Shown: positions 49,957 through 58,588 of the stretch, one piece after another
Position numbering within the stretch: position 1 is the first letter of the stretch
Layout: each line of letters begins with the position of its first letter
Assembly (NCBI GenBank): GCA_040772045.1
Contig: JAXGYV010000006.1
Coordinates: 1 to 64,000 of the forward strand
Length of the DNA: 64,000 nt
Reading direction: 5' to 3'
From: JAXGYV01 sp040772045
Lineage (GTDB): Bacteria; Actinomycetota; Thermoleophilia; UBA2241
The notes under the pieces: model-generated
Database searches by the model: none
What the model was told of the DNA's origin: nothing
What the model saw: the letters and a program-made list of their open reading frames with translations, nothing else
Program-made: the position numbers and the translations under genes

Positions 49957-51407
49957 CGCTCATATGTATCGGCAGGAAGGATGGAATCCCCTGAGCCGAC
50001 TTTCTCTGAGAGCGTGTACCCGGTGGCCGTGAGTGTCGAAGAGAGGGCGCCGGGGACGTCGACGATGCCGGCGCCCTGTTGGTACGTGGTAGCTCCGGGC
50101 AGGGGATCGGCGGTCGCCATGAGGCGGAGCTTCACGTCGTCCGGAGTGAGATCCGGCTGTTCGTCGAGCATCAGAGCGACAATGCCGCTCACGACTGGCG
50201 CTGCCGTACTGGTGCCCGAGAGCACGAAGTACTGCGGGGAGGCGGTAGGAGGAGCGCCGGTGATGTACTCAGATACGGCGAGCCGGTTCTCGGGGAAGAA
50301 GCGGTCCACGTAGCTGCGTGGCGAGCGCAAAGATACGTTGCGGTTACCGGGGGCCACCAGGTCTGGCTTGGCGATCTCATCGAACATGGTGGGACCCGCC
50401 GAACTGTAGCCGGCGACTGTGTCGTCGGCGGAAGCGAACGTCTGCCGGGTATCCGTGGCGCCGACAGTAATCACGTACGGGTCGTTACCGGGAGAGAGGA
50501 TGCCGCCCGATCCAAACTCGCCCTCGTTACCGGCGGCGCAGACCACGACGATGCCCGCCTTCCAGGCGGCCTCAACGGCTTGAGCCATCGGGTCCGTCTC
50601 GACGGGGCCCACTACATCGCCGCCGAGCGACAGGTTCAGGACACGGATGTCGTAGCGCTCTCTGTTGGCGATGGTCCAGGCGATAGCCCGAATAACGTCC
50701 GATTCACGGCCCGTGCCGAACTTGTCCAGGACCTTCAGGGACACAATGTCCGCTTCCGGCGCCACGCCGCGGTACTGGCGAATCGCGCTCCCGCCTTGAT
50801 CGAGGGGGAGAGAAGCGCTGCCGTTGCCGGCGATGAGGCCGGCGACGAAGGTGCCGTGCCCGGCGTCGTCGTAGGCGCGGCGACGATTCTTCACGAAGTC
50901 CTTGAAGGCCAGCAGACGCAGCGTGCCGTCAGCATCGCGAAGGTCTGTGTGCGTGCTGAGGCCGCTGTCGATGATGGCCACGGTAACGCCATCGCCGGTA
51001 GGCCCATCTTGCCACGGTGGCAAGATGGCGGGCAGGCCGATGGCGAAGTTGGTGAAGCTGAGCGAGTCCGTCCAGCCGATGCCCACCACATCGTCGTCGG
51101 CCCGAATGCTGGCAACGCTGGGGAGGTTTGCGAGCGTTGTTATCTGGTCCGCGGTGAGCTCGGCGGCTACGGCGTTCAGGAGTGGCAAGCGAACGGCTTC
51201 GGTATTTCCGAGGTACGAGGTGACCTTGTCGAGGCGATCCGTGCTGAAGACGATCACGGGGATGGTGGCGCCGGGTACGTCCTTCATCGTTGTGGCGACG
51301 TCGGTATCTATCGGCGCGCGGCGCGCGGCCCACGCGGTTCCCGCGGTGAGTAGAAGCACGAGCAACAGGATCGCAAGCCCTGCAGCGACTCGCGAGCTGG
51401 CCTTCAT
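49839..51407 (-). CDS. Secreted S8 family serine peptidase (subtilase) with C-terminal WTRYR repeats
   Basis: A 522-aa subtilase with a signal peptide (residues 1-27, hydrophobic core LAILLLVLLLTAGTAWA), an inhibitor_I9-like propeptide, and the catalytic triad in VAIIDSGLSTHTD, AGHGTFVAGLIAGN and SGTSTAAPVVSG. The Asn region is VVVCAAGNEGEFG. After residue 480 it ends in WNEYK, five WTRYR units and WTT. The start is ATG 51407 (MKASSRVAAG). It is the first gene of the minus-strand operon with the SpoIIE phosphatase, and its last 118 nt overlap that gene if TTG 49956 is used. Confidence 0.93.
   Translation of the reverse strand: MKASSRVAAGLAILLLVLLLTAGTAWAARRAPIDTDVATTMKDVPGATIPVIVFSTDRLDKVTSYLGNTEAVRLPLLNAVAAELTADQITTLANLPSVASIRADDDVVGIGWTDSLSFTNFAIGLPAILPPWQDGPTGDGVTVAIIDSGLSTHTDLRDADGTLRLLAFKDFVKNRRRAYDDAGHGTFVAGLIAGNGSASLPLDQGGSAIRQYRGVAPEADIVSLKVLDKFGTGRESDVIRAIAWTIANRERYDIRVLNLSLGGDVVGPVETDPMAQAVEAAWKAGIVVVCAAGNEGEFGSGGILSPGNDPYVITVGATDTRQTFASADDTVAGYSSAGPTMFDEIAKPDLVAPGNRNVSLRSPRSYVDRFFPENRLAVSEYITGAPPTASPQYFVLSGTSTAAPVVSGIVALMLDEQPDLTPDDVKLRLMATADPLPGATTYQQGAGIVDVPGALSSTLTATGYTLSEKVGSGDSILPADTYERWNEYKWTRYRWTRYRWTRYRWTRYRWTRYRWTTLLQGQ
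49863..49955 (-). repeat. 15-bp tandem repeat encoding WTRYR units, read in two frames
   Basis: On the minus strand TGG recurs exactly every 15 nt at 49955, 49940, 49925, 49910, 49895, 49880 and 49865. The unit is TGGACCAGGTATCGG with variation at a few positions. In the peptidase frame it gives WTRYR; in the phosphatase frame it gives VDQVS or VDEVS. Confidence 0.93.
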
Positions 51408-51452
51408 AGTCGCCTCCCCGCCGGCTTGACTTCGGCGGCCGGCCCGCCTCCG

Positions 51453-51548
51453 GTTGAGTGTCGTGCACGTTCAACGGGGACGCGAGCGCCGTGGCGATGC
51501 GGCATCGCGACGGCGCTCTCGTAGGAGGAGTTCGTGCACACGGACTCC
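51453..51548. other. Three consecutive hairpins in the divergent subtilase/amidase region
   Basis: Hairpin 1 (51453-51475): GTTGA-GTG / CAC-TCAAC. Hairpin 2 (51484-51518): GAGCGCCGT / ACGGCGCTC with inner CGATG / CATCG. Hairpin 3 (51527-51548): GGAGT-CGTG / CACG-ACTCC. All lie 46-141 nt upstream of the subtilase start and about 325-420 nt upstream of the amidase start. They could be a structured leader or operator region. The remainder of 51408-51872 shows no gene. Confidence 0.4.
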
Positions 51549-51872
51549 CACGACGCATGCCTCGTTGCTTCCTTATCGGCAATCGCGGGCGTGTCCTGAC
51601 CGTGCGCGCGCGCGAAGTGTATTCAGCCCAGACGGCGGGAGGGGCGCGTGGGAGAGCGAGGGCGGCCCTGCTGTGGCGTGCAGTCGTCTGCTCGTCTGGC
51701 ATGCGTGGCCCCTCGAGGCACCGGTCATCGCGACGGCGAACCGCGGCGGCGGGTGTTGAGCGGCGTGCTAAGGTAATTGGGAAAGGGTGTCGAACAGAGA
51801 GGCGTGAGGATAGAAAGGCGCAGGACACTCCGTGGGCGCCGCCGCGTCTGCGTCGCACGGAGGCACACACCG

Positions 51873-54110
51873 TTGCGACGCGCCGCACTGCTGACGCTGG
51901 CGGCGTGTATAGGTCTGGTAGCCGCGGCCTGGGGGGCTCCACGGATCAGCACCGCTGTGGCCGGGTGGACCAAAGCTGCTCCGGTACGGGGCTGCAAGAT
52001 GGCGGTGCCACTGGTACCGCGGCGGCCAGCCCCGAACGCCGCCGCGCGCTCGGGTCTTCCAGGTCCCCCCGTGAGTCCGCCGGGAACGCGCGGGCGTTTG
52101 GACCCTGGCTGGCGCTTCAACGCGGTTGGCGTTGTGTGCGATGGGTTGCCGGCGGGGAGCCCGATGCCCGAGGTCGAGGTACGAACGAAGAACGACGATG
52201 GGTCGTGGTCGGCTTGGCGCGCTCTGACGTTCGAGGTCGCCGACTCCGAGAGTGGCGTGGCCGGGCGCTTAATGGCTGAGCTGCTGTGGGTCAAAAGGGG
52301 GCGCTCGCTCGACTACCGCATCGTGGCGGCTCCGGCGAGCGCCAAGTTGGACATCTCCTTCATCAATACCGCGGGCGACGCCACCGGTACGGACCGTGTA
52401 GTGGGCGCTCTGCGTACCGTTGTCGCAGCCATCTCGGGCGTCCCCCTGGTGCCGGCCGCGAGCGCCGCGCCGGCCATGCCGAAGATCATGACGCGGAGGG
52501 AGTGGGGTGCCAACGAGCGGTGGCGAGACGGGGAGCCGGACTACGCGCTGGTGAAGATGGCTTTCGTCCACCACACGGTGAGTGGCAACAACTACACCAG
52601 GCAGGGGGGCGCAGGAGTCGTACGGGCCGTGTACTGGTACCACACACAGTCTGCCGGATTCCGCGACATCGGCTACAACTTCCTCATCGATAAGTACGGC
52701 CAGATCTACGAGGGTCGCTACGGCGGCATCCGGGAGGGTGTCATCGGCGCGCAGACCCTGGGCTTCAACACCAGCTCTACTGGCGTGGCGCTGGTGGGCA
52801 CTTTTTCCAGCGTGTCGCCGCCGCCGGCCATGCTGGGCAGTCTGCGGGCGTTGCTTGCCTGGAAGCTGGACGTGCACCACATTAACCCGCTGTCCAAGGC
52901 CAAGATGCTCTGCCGCGCATCTGATCGTTTTAGGGCGGGCACGACCGTGTGGTTGCCCGCCATCTCTGCCCATCGCACTGCCTGTTATACGGCTTGTCCT
53001 GGAAACGGGATGTATGCCCGTATGGCTTGGCTGCGCAAGGCCGTGACGGCGCGCGGTCTGCCCAAGATCTACGCCCTCTCGGTCTCGCCGGCGGTGTTGA
53101 GCCCCACGGGCGATGGTGTGCGCGATACCGTCAGCGTTCGCTACACCATATCGGAGGCGGCCAGTTGGACGGTCACCGTCAGCGATGGCGCCGGGACGCT
53201 GGTACGCAGCTTCGACGGGCAAGGCGCCACGGCGGTAAAGGTGGTTTGGGATGGCCGCGACGATCAGGGCGCGGTGGTGCCCGATGGAACCTACGTGATT
53301 ACGGGGAACGCACAGACGCCCAGCGGACGAAAGGCGAGCCCAGGCGTGCAGGCCGTGACGGTAGATACGGTGCCCCCGGAGTTCGAGCAGTTGAGGCAGA
53401 GCGCCACGGTCGTCAATCCGCTGGGCACTGGGGCTGGCGACCGGGTCGCCGTCTCCTATGTGTTGAACGAGCCGTGCAGTGTTCGGGCGGTGGTTCGCTC
53501 GGCAACCGGCGAGACGGTCCGTGAGCTGGCGGGTATGAGCAGCCTTCACCAGGGGCCGCGTTCGGTAACCTGGGATGGCAAGATCGTTTCGGACGGTCGG
53601 ACGGTGGCGGCGCCGGAGGGCGTGTACACGATCGTGGTGCTGGCCTCGGACGCTGCCGGCAATGCGGGAAGCGCTTCGGCGGAGGTGAGGGTGGATCGCA
53701 CCGTGAGGGTTACGGGGGCGCAGCCCATCTACTTCTCGCCGAACGGCGACGGCCGGCAAGACATCGCTACCGTCCCGTTCGCCCTGCTTCGTGCGGCGGA
53801 TGTGGTGGCGACGGTGAAACTGGGCAGTACGGCGGTTCGCAGCATGCCCATGGGCCGGCTCGAGGCCGGTGCTCACTCGCTCGACTGGGACGGCACCCGC
53901 GCCGACGGAACGGTGGTGTCGAGCGGCGGGCTGTACACCGTCGTGTTCGAGGCCACGGGCGACGCGATTGAGTCGCGTGCCGCGGGGCGCGTGATCGTCG
54001 ATCGCCGGGGGCCGTACTTCAAGCTGGGGGCGGGAGTGACCGTGCGGCGCTCGACGACCGCTCGCATGTACTACGCGGTGTATGACCAGCGCAGTCCGCG
54101 GCCCACGTGA
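51873..54110 (+). CDS. Secreted N-acetylmuramoyl-L-alanine amidase (PGRP/Amidase_2) with FlgD-like repeats; 3' end frameshifted
   Basis: TTG 51873 with GGAGG 9 nt upstream gives a signal peptide (RRAALLTLAACIGLVAAAWG). A small N-terminal beta domain precedes the PGRP/amidase domain at about residues 205-390: MTRREWGANERW, FVHHTVSGNNYT, Zn ligands His in FVHHT and His/Cys in AHRTACYTACPG. Three or more FlgD_ig-like repeats follow (LSPTGDGVRDTVSVRYT, VVWDGRDDQGAVVPDGTYVI, YFSPNGDGRQDI). The frame stops at 54110 but the matching C-terminus continues in another frame to 54298, so one base seems to be missing near 54100. It probably cleaves peptidoglycan at the cell surface. Confidence 0.88.
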   Translation: MRRAALLTLAACIGLVAAAWGAPRISTAVAGWTKAAPVRGCKMAVPLVPRRPAPNAAARSGLPGPPVSPPGTRGRLDPGWRFNAVGVVCDGLPAGSPMPEVEVRTKNDDGSWSAWRALTFEVADSESGVAGRLMAELLWVKRGRSLDYRIVAAPASAKLDISFINTAGDATGTDRVVGALRTVVAAISGVPLVPAASAAPAMPKIMTRREWGANERWRDGEPDYALVKMAFVHHTVSGNNYTRQGGAGVVRAVYWYHTQSAGFRDIGYNFLIDKYGQIYEGRYGGIREGVIGAQTLGFNTSSTGVALVGTFSSVSPPPAMLGSLRALLAWKLDVHHINPLSKAKMLCRASDRFRAGTTVWLPAISAHRTACYTACPGNGMYARMAWLRKAVTARGLPKIYALSVSPAVLSPTGDGVRDTVSVRYTISEAASWTVTVSDGAGTLVRSFDGQGATAVKVVWDGRDDQGAVVPDGTYVITGNAQTPSGRKASPGVQAVTVDTVPPEFEQLRQSATVVNPLGTGAGDRVAVSYVLNEPCSVRAVVRSATGETVRELAGMSSLHQGPRSVTWDGKIVSDGRTVAAPEGVYTIVVLASDAAGNAGSASAEVRVDRTVRVTGAQPIYFSPNGDGRQDIATVPFALLRAADVVATVKLGSTAVRSMPMGRLEAGAHSLDWDGTRADGTVVSSGGLYTVVFEATGDAIESRAAGRVIVDRRGPYFKLGAGVTVRRSTTARMYYAVYDQRSPRPT

Positions 54111-54298
54111 CCGTGGTCGTTCGCCGCTCGGGAGTGGTGGCGAAGCGTCTGGATTTGGGTTGGTTACGTACTGGTACCAGACTGCGGTTCTCCTACACCC
54201 CGCCGAAGGCTGGCGTTTATGTAGCTACGTTTACCGCGGTTGACCTGGCCGGTAATCGCCAGCAGGCGCCGGCCTACTGGCGTGTGAACTCGCGGTAG
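54107..54298 (+). other. Out-of-frame C-terminal part of the amidase
   Basis: Encodes TVVVRRSGVVAKRLDLGW, then TPPKAGVYVATFTAVDLAGN and RQQAPAYWRVNSR, the usual end of a surface-protein Ig-like domain. It is one frame away from the amidase at 54110. Joined, the domain would be complete, so it is the same gene and not a separate protein. Confidence 0.8.
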
Positions 54299-54346
54299 GC
54301 TTTCGTCTGCCACGGTGCGCCGTAGACCTCGCCGCCGCCTGGCCGC

Positions 54347-54387
54347 GGGGGGGGGGGGGGGGGGGGGGGAACCCCCCCCCCCGCCCC
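54347..54387. repeat. Second G-run/C-run junction between convergent genes
   Basis: Twenty-three G (54347-54369), AA, eleven C, G, four C. It lies between the amidase end (54298) and the end of the convergent Cys-cluster gene (54395), the same setting and the same G-then-C order as at 31390. Confidence 0.8.
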
Positions 54388-54394
54388 AAACGGC

Positions 54395-55198
54395 TCAGCA
54401 CGCATGCTCGCGGCGCCACCGGCAGTGCGGGATGGGGCACGAGGCCATGCGCGCGCTGTCGCACAGCTCGCAGCGTTCGGCGGCTAAGGTGATGGGGAGA
54501 TCGTAGTCGCCGTTCCCCGCACCGGCGAGGCGCATGACGGCGTGGAGGCCGCGCGACACGGTCTTCATGTCGGCGAAGGAGTCGGCCTTCTCGGGGATGT
54601 CCACGAGGCCCATTCGCGCGGCACGCTTGCGCACGCGGCCGTCGGGTACGTACCCGTACCGGTCGAGCTGATCGCCGTGCCAGAGATTCAGTCGGCGCAT
54701 CTCGCGTACCACCCAAAAGGCGCGCGACTTGAGCGCGCCCCCCGAGGTGGCGCGCAGTACGTCGACGGCCGTGTCTGGGTCGGGCGGCTCGGGGAGGAGC
54801 TGTGCCCATGCTTCACGAGTGGCCGCGAGCCTGGCGAAGTCGATGATTTTGCCCTTGCTGTCGCTCCGCGTGACGGGCGGGTCGAGTGCGTAGCAGGTGA
54901 GCTCGAACGTGCCCGCGAAGACGTCGGCGACCGTGCCCGCCGCCAGGAGGCGATCCCAGTCTGAGCGGACGACCGCCTCGGGCGCGGGCTGGGCGGAGAG
55001 CACCGCGTAGCAGAGGAGCTTGAAGAAGAGCTCCTGCTGGATGAGAGCGTCGCTGGAGGCGAACGAGGCGGCCTCCTCCGGCTCCAAAACCGCTGCCGCG
55101 GTGCGGCCGGCGGCACGGAAGGATTCGAGGAGGAATGCTGCGTCTTCCTTGCGCTCCTTGTTGGTGAGTGGAGCTGCTTGTACGTCGGTGTCGGTCAC
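54395..55198 (-). CDS. Unknown protein with C-terminal cysteine cluster
   Basis: A 267-aa protein from GTG 55198 with a strong AGGAGGG site; a longer open frame upstream lacks one. It is mostly helical (EPEEAASFASSDALIQQELF, KLLCYAVLSAQPAPEAVV) and has no family I recognise. The C-terminus carries five cysteines in CELC, MASCPIPHC and REHAC, fitting a metal or Fe-S site, after KTVSRGLHAVMRLAG. It is divergent from the dehydratase activase pair, with 288 nt between them. Confidence 0.75.
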   Translation of the reverse strand: MTDTDVQAAPLTNKERKEDAAFLLESFRAAGRTAAAVLEPEEAASFASSDALIQQELFFKLLCYAVLSAQPAPEAVVRSDWDRLLAAGTVADVFAGTFELTCYALDPPVTRSDSKGKIIDFARLAATREAWAQLLPEPPDPDTAVDVLRATSGGALKSRAFWVVREMRRLNLWHGDQLDRYGYVPDGRVRKRAARMGLVDIPEKADSFADMKTVSRGLHAVMRLAGAGNGDYDLPITLAAERCELCDSARMASCPIPHCRWRREHAC

Positions 55199-55486
55199 GG
55201 TGCCCTCCTGTCCCGTAGGACGGTTGTTGGTTGCGGCCGGCGGCGATGTGGTGAGGCCTTCTGCGCGGCCGCTGCCGGGATCAATCCCCGGAGCTCGCAG
55301 CCTACGGATGGCGAACACGCTGGAATAGGGCGACGAAACGGGGGTTGGGTGGACATGTGGGATACTCTCCGGTGCACAATGACCGAGAATGCGGACTGTG
55401 GCAGTCCGTTTGCGGTGGCGCGGCGGTCATACTAGGATGTAACGCCGGTCGGGGGCAGAGAGCCCCAGGAGAGCACCGGTGTCCCC

Positions 55487-58400
55487 GTGGAGGCAGGTTC
55501 GCGACAGCCCATGGCGTTTTTGGGTATCGATATCGGGTGTATCAGCCTCAAGCTCGCGCTTCTCGGCACTCCGACCGATGTATCGCTGTTCCAGCGCCTT
55601 GCCGTACAGCATCCTTCGCTGTTTCACATCCCAGACGCGGGGCTGGTGGTCGTGCATGGCTCCCCCCTGCTGGTCTCTGCCTATCGCCGCATCAAGGGGA
55701 GCCCCGCCGATGCTACGCGCGCGCTGCTCGACGAGGTATTCGCGGTGTTTCCGCGGGAGGCTATCGAGGGTGTGCGCGTCACGGGATCGGGGGGGCGCCT
55801 CATCGGTGAGGCGCTCGGCGCCCCCTACGAGAACGAGTTCAAAGCCATCGCCAAGGGCCTCGCGGCCCTTCACCCAGAGGTCGTCACCGTCTTCGAGATG
55901 GGCGGCGAGACCAGCAAGTTCATCCGCCTCGAGGCCGACGGCGGCAGCTCCGTCGGCATCAGCGACTACTCCACCAACGGCGACTGCGCGGCCGGCACCG
56001 GGTCCTTCATGGACCAGCAGGCCAGCCGCTTGCTGTACGACATAGAAGACGTCGGAGAGATCGTACTGGGGGCCGGCAAGGCGGCCAGCGTTGCCGGCCG
56101 CTGCAGCGTGTTCGCCAAGAGCGACATGATCCACGCGCAGCAGAAGGGCTACCAACCGCCCGAGGTGCTGCGCGGCCTGTGCGACGCCGTCATCCGTAAC
56201 TTCCGCGGCACGATCACCAAGGGCAAGGTGATCGAGCCGCCGGTGGCGTTCATCGGCGGCGTGGCCGCCAACCAGGGCGCCGTGCAAGCTGTGCGCGAGG
56301 CCTTCAGCTTCGCCGACGGCGCCCTCTTCGTACCCCCGCTCTACGCGTGGATGGGCGCCGTCGGCGCCGCGCTGCTCGGGGCGGAGGCGTCGGAGGCCGC
56401 GGATCAGGCGACGGTCTCCGTAGACGTGGGTGCCTTGCCGGCCTCCCAGTTTCCGGTGAGCGAGCCGCTGAGCATGAGCCGCGTGCGTCTGCTGCGCGAT
56501 ATCGCGCCGCAGGGCGAGGTGAGCGGCGACGGCGTGCTCGATACGTACCTGGGCATCGACGTCGGTTCGGTGTCCACGAACCTGGTGCTCATCGACGACG
56601 AGTGCCGGGTGCTCAAGGAGATCTATGTAAAGACGGACGCGCGGCCGGTGGAGGTGGTCGACAAGGCGCTGCACGACCTGCGGACCGAGTTCGGCGCAAG
56701 CATCCGGCTGTGCGGCGTGGGGACTACCGGTTCCGGGCGCGAGCTGGTCGGCGAGTTAACGGGAGCAGACATCGTCACCGACGAGATCACAGCGCACAAA
56801 ACGGGTGCCGACTTCATCGGGCGCATGATCGACCGCCGGGTCGACACCATCTTCGAGATCGGTGGCCAAGACAGCAAGTTCATCAGCCTGCAAGACGGGG
56901 TGGTGGTCGATTTCGCCATGAACGAGGCGTGCGCGGCGGGCACCGGATCGTTCCTGGAGGAACAAGCCGAGAAGCTGGGCATCAGCATCATCGGCGAGTT
57001 CGCGGAGCTGGCGCTGTCCTCACAGACACCCGTTCGTCTCGGCGAGCGGTGCACGGTCTTCATGGAGCGCGACGTGATGAGCTACATGCAGCGCGGCGCG
57101 CGCAAAGAGGACCTGGTCGCCGGTCTGGCCTACTCGATCGCGCACAACTACCTCAACCGAGTGGTGCGCGATCGGCGCATCGGCGAGTGCATCTACTTCC
57201 AGGGCGGCACGGCGTACAACGACGCCGTGGCGGCGGCGTTCAGCCAGATCCTGGAGAAAGAGATTATCGTGCCGCCGTGCAACGGCGTGATGGGCGCGCT
57301 CGGCGTGGCCCTGCTGGCGCGCGAGCGCATGCAGCGCACGCAGGCCGCCACCGGCTTCCGGGGCTGGGACCTCCAGAAGGTGGACTACACGGTCGTCGAC
57401 TTTGTCTGCAAGGGCTGCAGTAACGAGTGCGACGTGCGCCAGTTCACCATCGAGGGCGAGAAGACGTACTGGGGCGATAAGTGCTCGGACCGGTACCGCA
57501 AGCGGGCCAAGGTGGAAAAGGAGCCGGTGATCGAAGATCTGATCGCCGTGCGCGAAGACGCGCTCGTGGGTTCCTACGAGCGCCTGCTGGCGGACGTGCC
57601 CGCCGACGCGCCGATCGTGGGCCTGCCGCGCGCCATGTACACCTTCGACCGCCTGCCGTTCTGGTCGGCGTTCTTCGCCGAGCTGGGGCTGCGGCCGATG
57701 CTCTCGCCGGAGAGCGACCGTGGCATCCGCGAGAGCGGAGTAGAGGCCACGGTCGCCGAGCCGTGCTTCCCCATTCGCGTGGCACACGGGCACGTCGCGT
57801 GGCTGGCCGATCACGGCGCGGAGCGCATCTTCGTCCCCAACCAGATCAACGAGGAGACGGAGTTTCCGCGCTATAACTCGCACGCGTGCCCGTGGGGGCA
57901 AACGCTTCCCTTCGTGGTGCGCACGGCGCCGCGGCTGCGCGCCCACGCCGATCGCCTGCTCATGCCGCTGGTGCGCTTCCGGCTGGGCAAGCAGGGGCTG
58001 CTGAAGGACCTGCGAGAGATGGCGGCCGAGCTCGGCGCCTCGGAGGCGCGGTTGAGCGCCGCCATCGATCGCGCGGAGCAGGCGCAGCAGGATTTCCGCG
58101 CGATCCTGCTGGCCGCCGGCGAGCGTGCCCTGGCCACGCTGGAAGAGCGCGGGGAGCAGGGCATCGTCCTCGTGGGGCGGCCGTACAACATGTACGACAA
58201 GGGCATCAACATGGACATCCCGCGCAAGTTGCGCAAGTACTACGGAGTCAACGTACTGCCGCTCGACTTCCTGCCCATCAAGGGCATCGACGTCAGCGAC
58301 GTGGTCCCCAACATGTACTGGAACTACGGGCGCAAGATCCTGCAGGCGGCGCGACTGGCCGGCGAGACGCGTCATCTCCACCTCATCTACGTCACCAACT

Positions 58401-58588
58401 TCAAGTGCGGGCCAGACTCGTACATCAAGCACTACGTGCGCGAGGCGGCCGGCCGGCCCTTCCTCACGCTGCAGTTCGACGAGCATCAGAACGACGCCGG
58501 CCACATGACGCGCTGCGAGGCCTATCTGGACAGCAAGGGCTTCCTGCGCTGGTGGTCGGACGCCGCGCTGGAGTGCAGCGTCTCATGA
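55487..58588 (+). CDS. 2-hydroxyacyl-CoA dehydratase activase-type protein, double ASKHA domain plus DUF2229
   Basis: A protein of about 1030 aa. Two BcrAD/BadF/HgdC ATPase units are in tandem: the first from residue about 10 (FLGIDIGCISLKLALLG, FEMGGETSKFIRLE, GDCAAGTGSFMDQQASRL), the second from about residue 355 (YLGIDVGSVSTNLVLIDDE, FEIGGQDSKFISLQ, EACAAGTGSFLEEQAEKLG, with its cluster Cys). DUF2229 follows (FVCKGCSNECDVRQFTIEG, PIVGLPRAMYTFDRLPFWSA). The start is GTG 55487 or ATG 55511; neither has an ideal ribosome site. It probably delivers single electrons with ATP to a dehydratase-like partner. The next gene overlaps by 4 nt. Confidence 0.88.
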   Translation: MEAGSRQPMAFLGIDIGCISLKLALLGTPTDVSLFQRLAVQHPSLFHIPDAGLVVVHGSPLLVSAYRRIKGSPADATRALLDEVFAVFPREAIEGVRVTGSGGRLIGEALGAPYENEFKAIAKGLAALHPEVVTVFEMGGETSKFIRLEADGGSSVGISDYSTNGDCAAGTGSFMDQQASRLLYDIEDVGEIVLGAGKAASVAGRCSVFAKSDMIHAQQKGYQPPEVLRGLCDAVIRNFRGTITKGKVIEPPVAFIGGVAANQGAVQAVREAFSFADGALFVPPLYAWMGAVGAALLGAEASEAADQATVSVDVGALPASQFPVSEPLSMSRVRLLRDIAPQGEVSGDGVLDTYLGIDVGSVSTNLVLIDDECRVLKEIYVKTDARPVEVVDKALHDLRTEFGASIRLCGVGTTGSGRELVGELTGADIVTDEITAHKTGADFIGRMIDRRVDTIFEIGGQDSKFISLQDGVVVDFAMNEACAAGTGSFLEEQAEKLGISIIGEFAELALSSQTPVRLGERCTVFMERDVMSYMQRGARKEDLVAGLAYSIAHNYLNRVVRDRRIGECIYFQGGTAYNDAVAAAFSQILEKEIIVPPCNGVMGALGVALLARERMQRTQAATGFRGWDLQKVDYTVVDFVCKGCSNECDVRQFTIEGEKTYWGDKCSDRYRKRAKVEKEPVIEDLIAVREDALVGSYERLLADVPADAPIVGLPRAMYTFDRLPFWSAFFAELGLRPMLSPESDRGIRESGVEATVAEPCFPIRVAHGHVAWLADHGAERIFVPNQINEETEFPRYNSHACPWGQTLPFVVRTAPRLRAHADRLLMPLVRFRLGKQGLLKDLREMAAELGASEARLSAAIDRAEQAQQDFRAILLAAGERALATLEERGEQGIVLVGRPYNMYDKGINMDIPRKLRKYYGVNVLPLDFLPIKGIDVSDVVPNMYWNYGRKILQAARLAGETRHLHLIYVTNFKCGPDSYIKHYVREAAGRPFLTLQFDEHQNDAGHMTRCEAYLDSKGFLRWWSDAALECSVS

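Noticed and set aside
49858..49962. CRISPR or minisatellite unrelated to coding
   Set aside because: The 15-bp unit keeps the peptidase frame, has no spacers and encodes a regular Trp-repeat tail.
57020..58504. A long minus-strand frame inside the activase gene
   Set aside because: Shadow frame; the plus-strand reading has clear ASKHA and DUF2229 motifs throughout.
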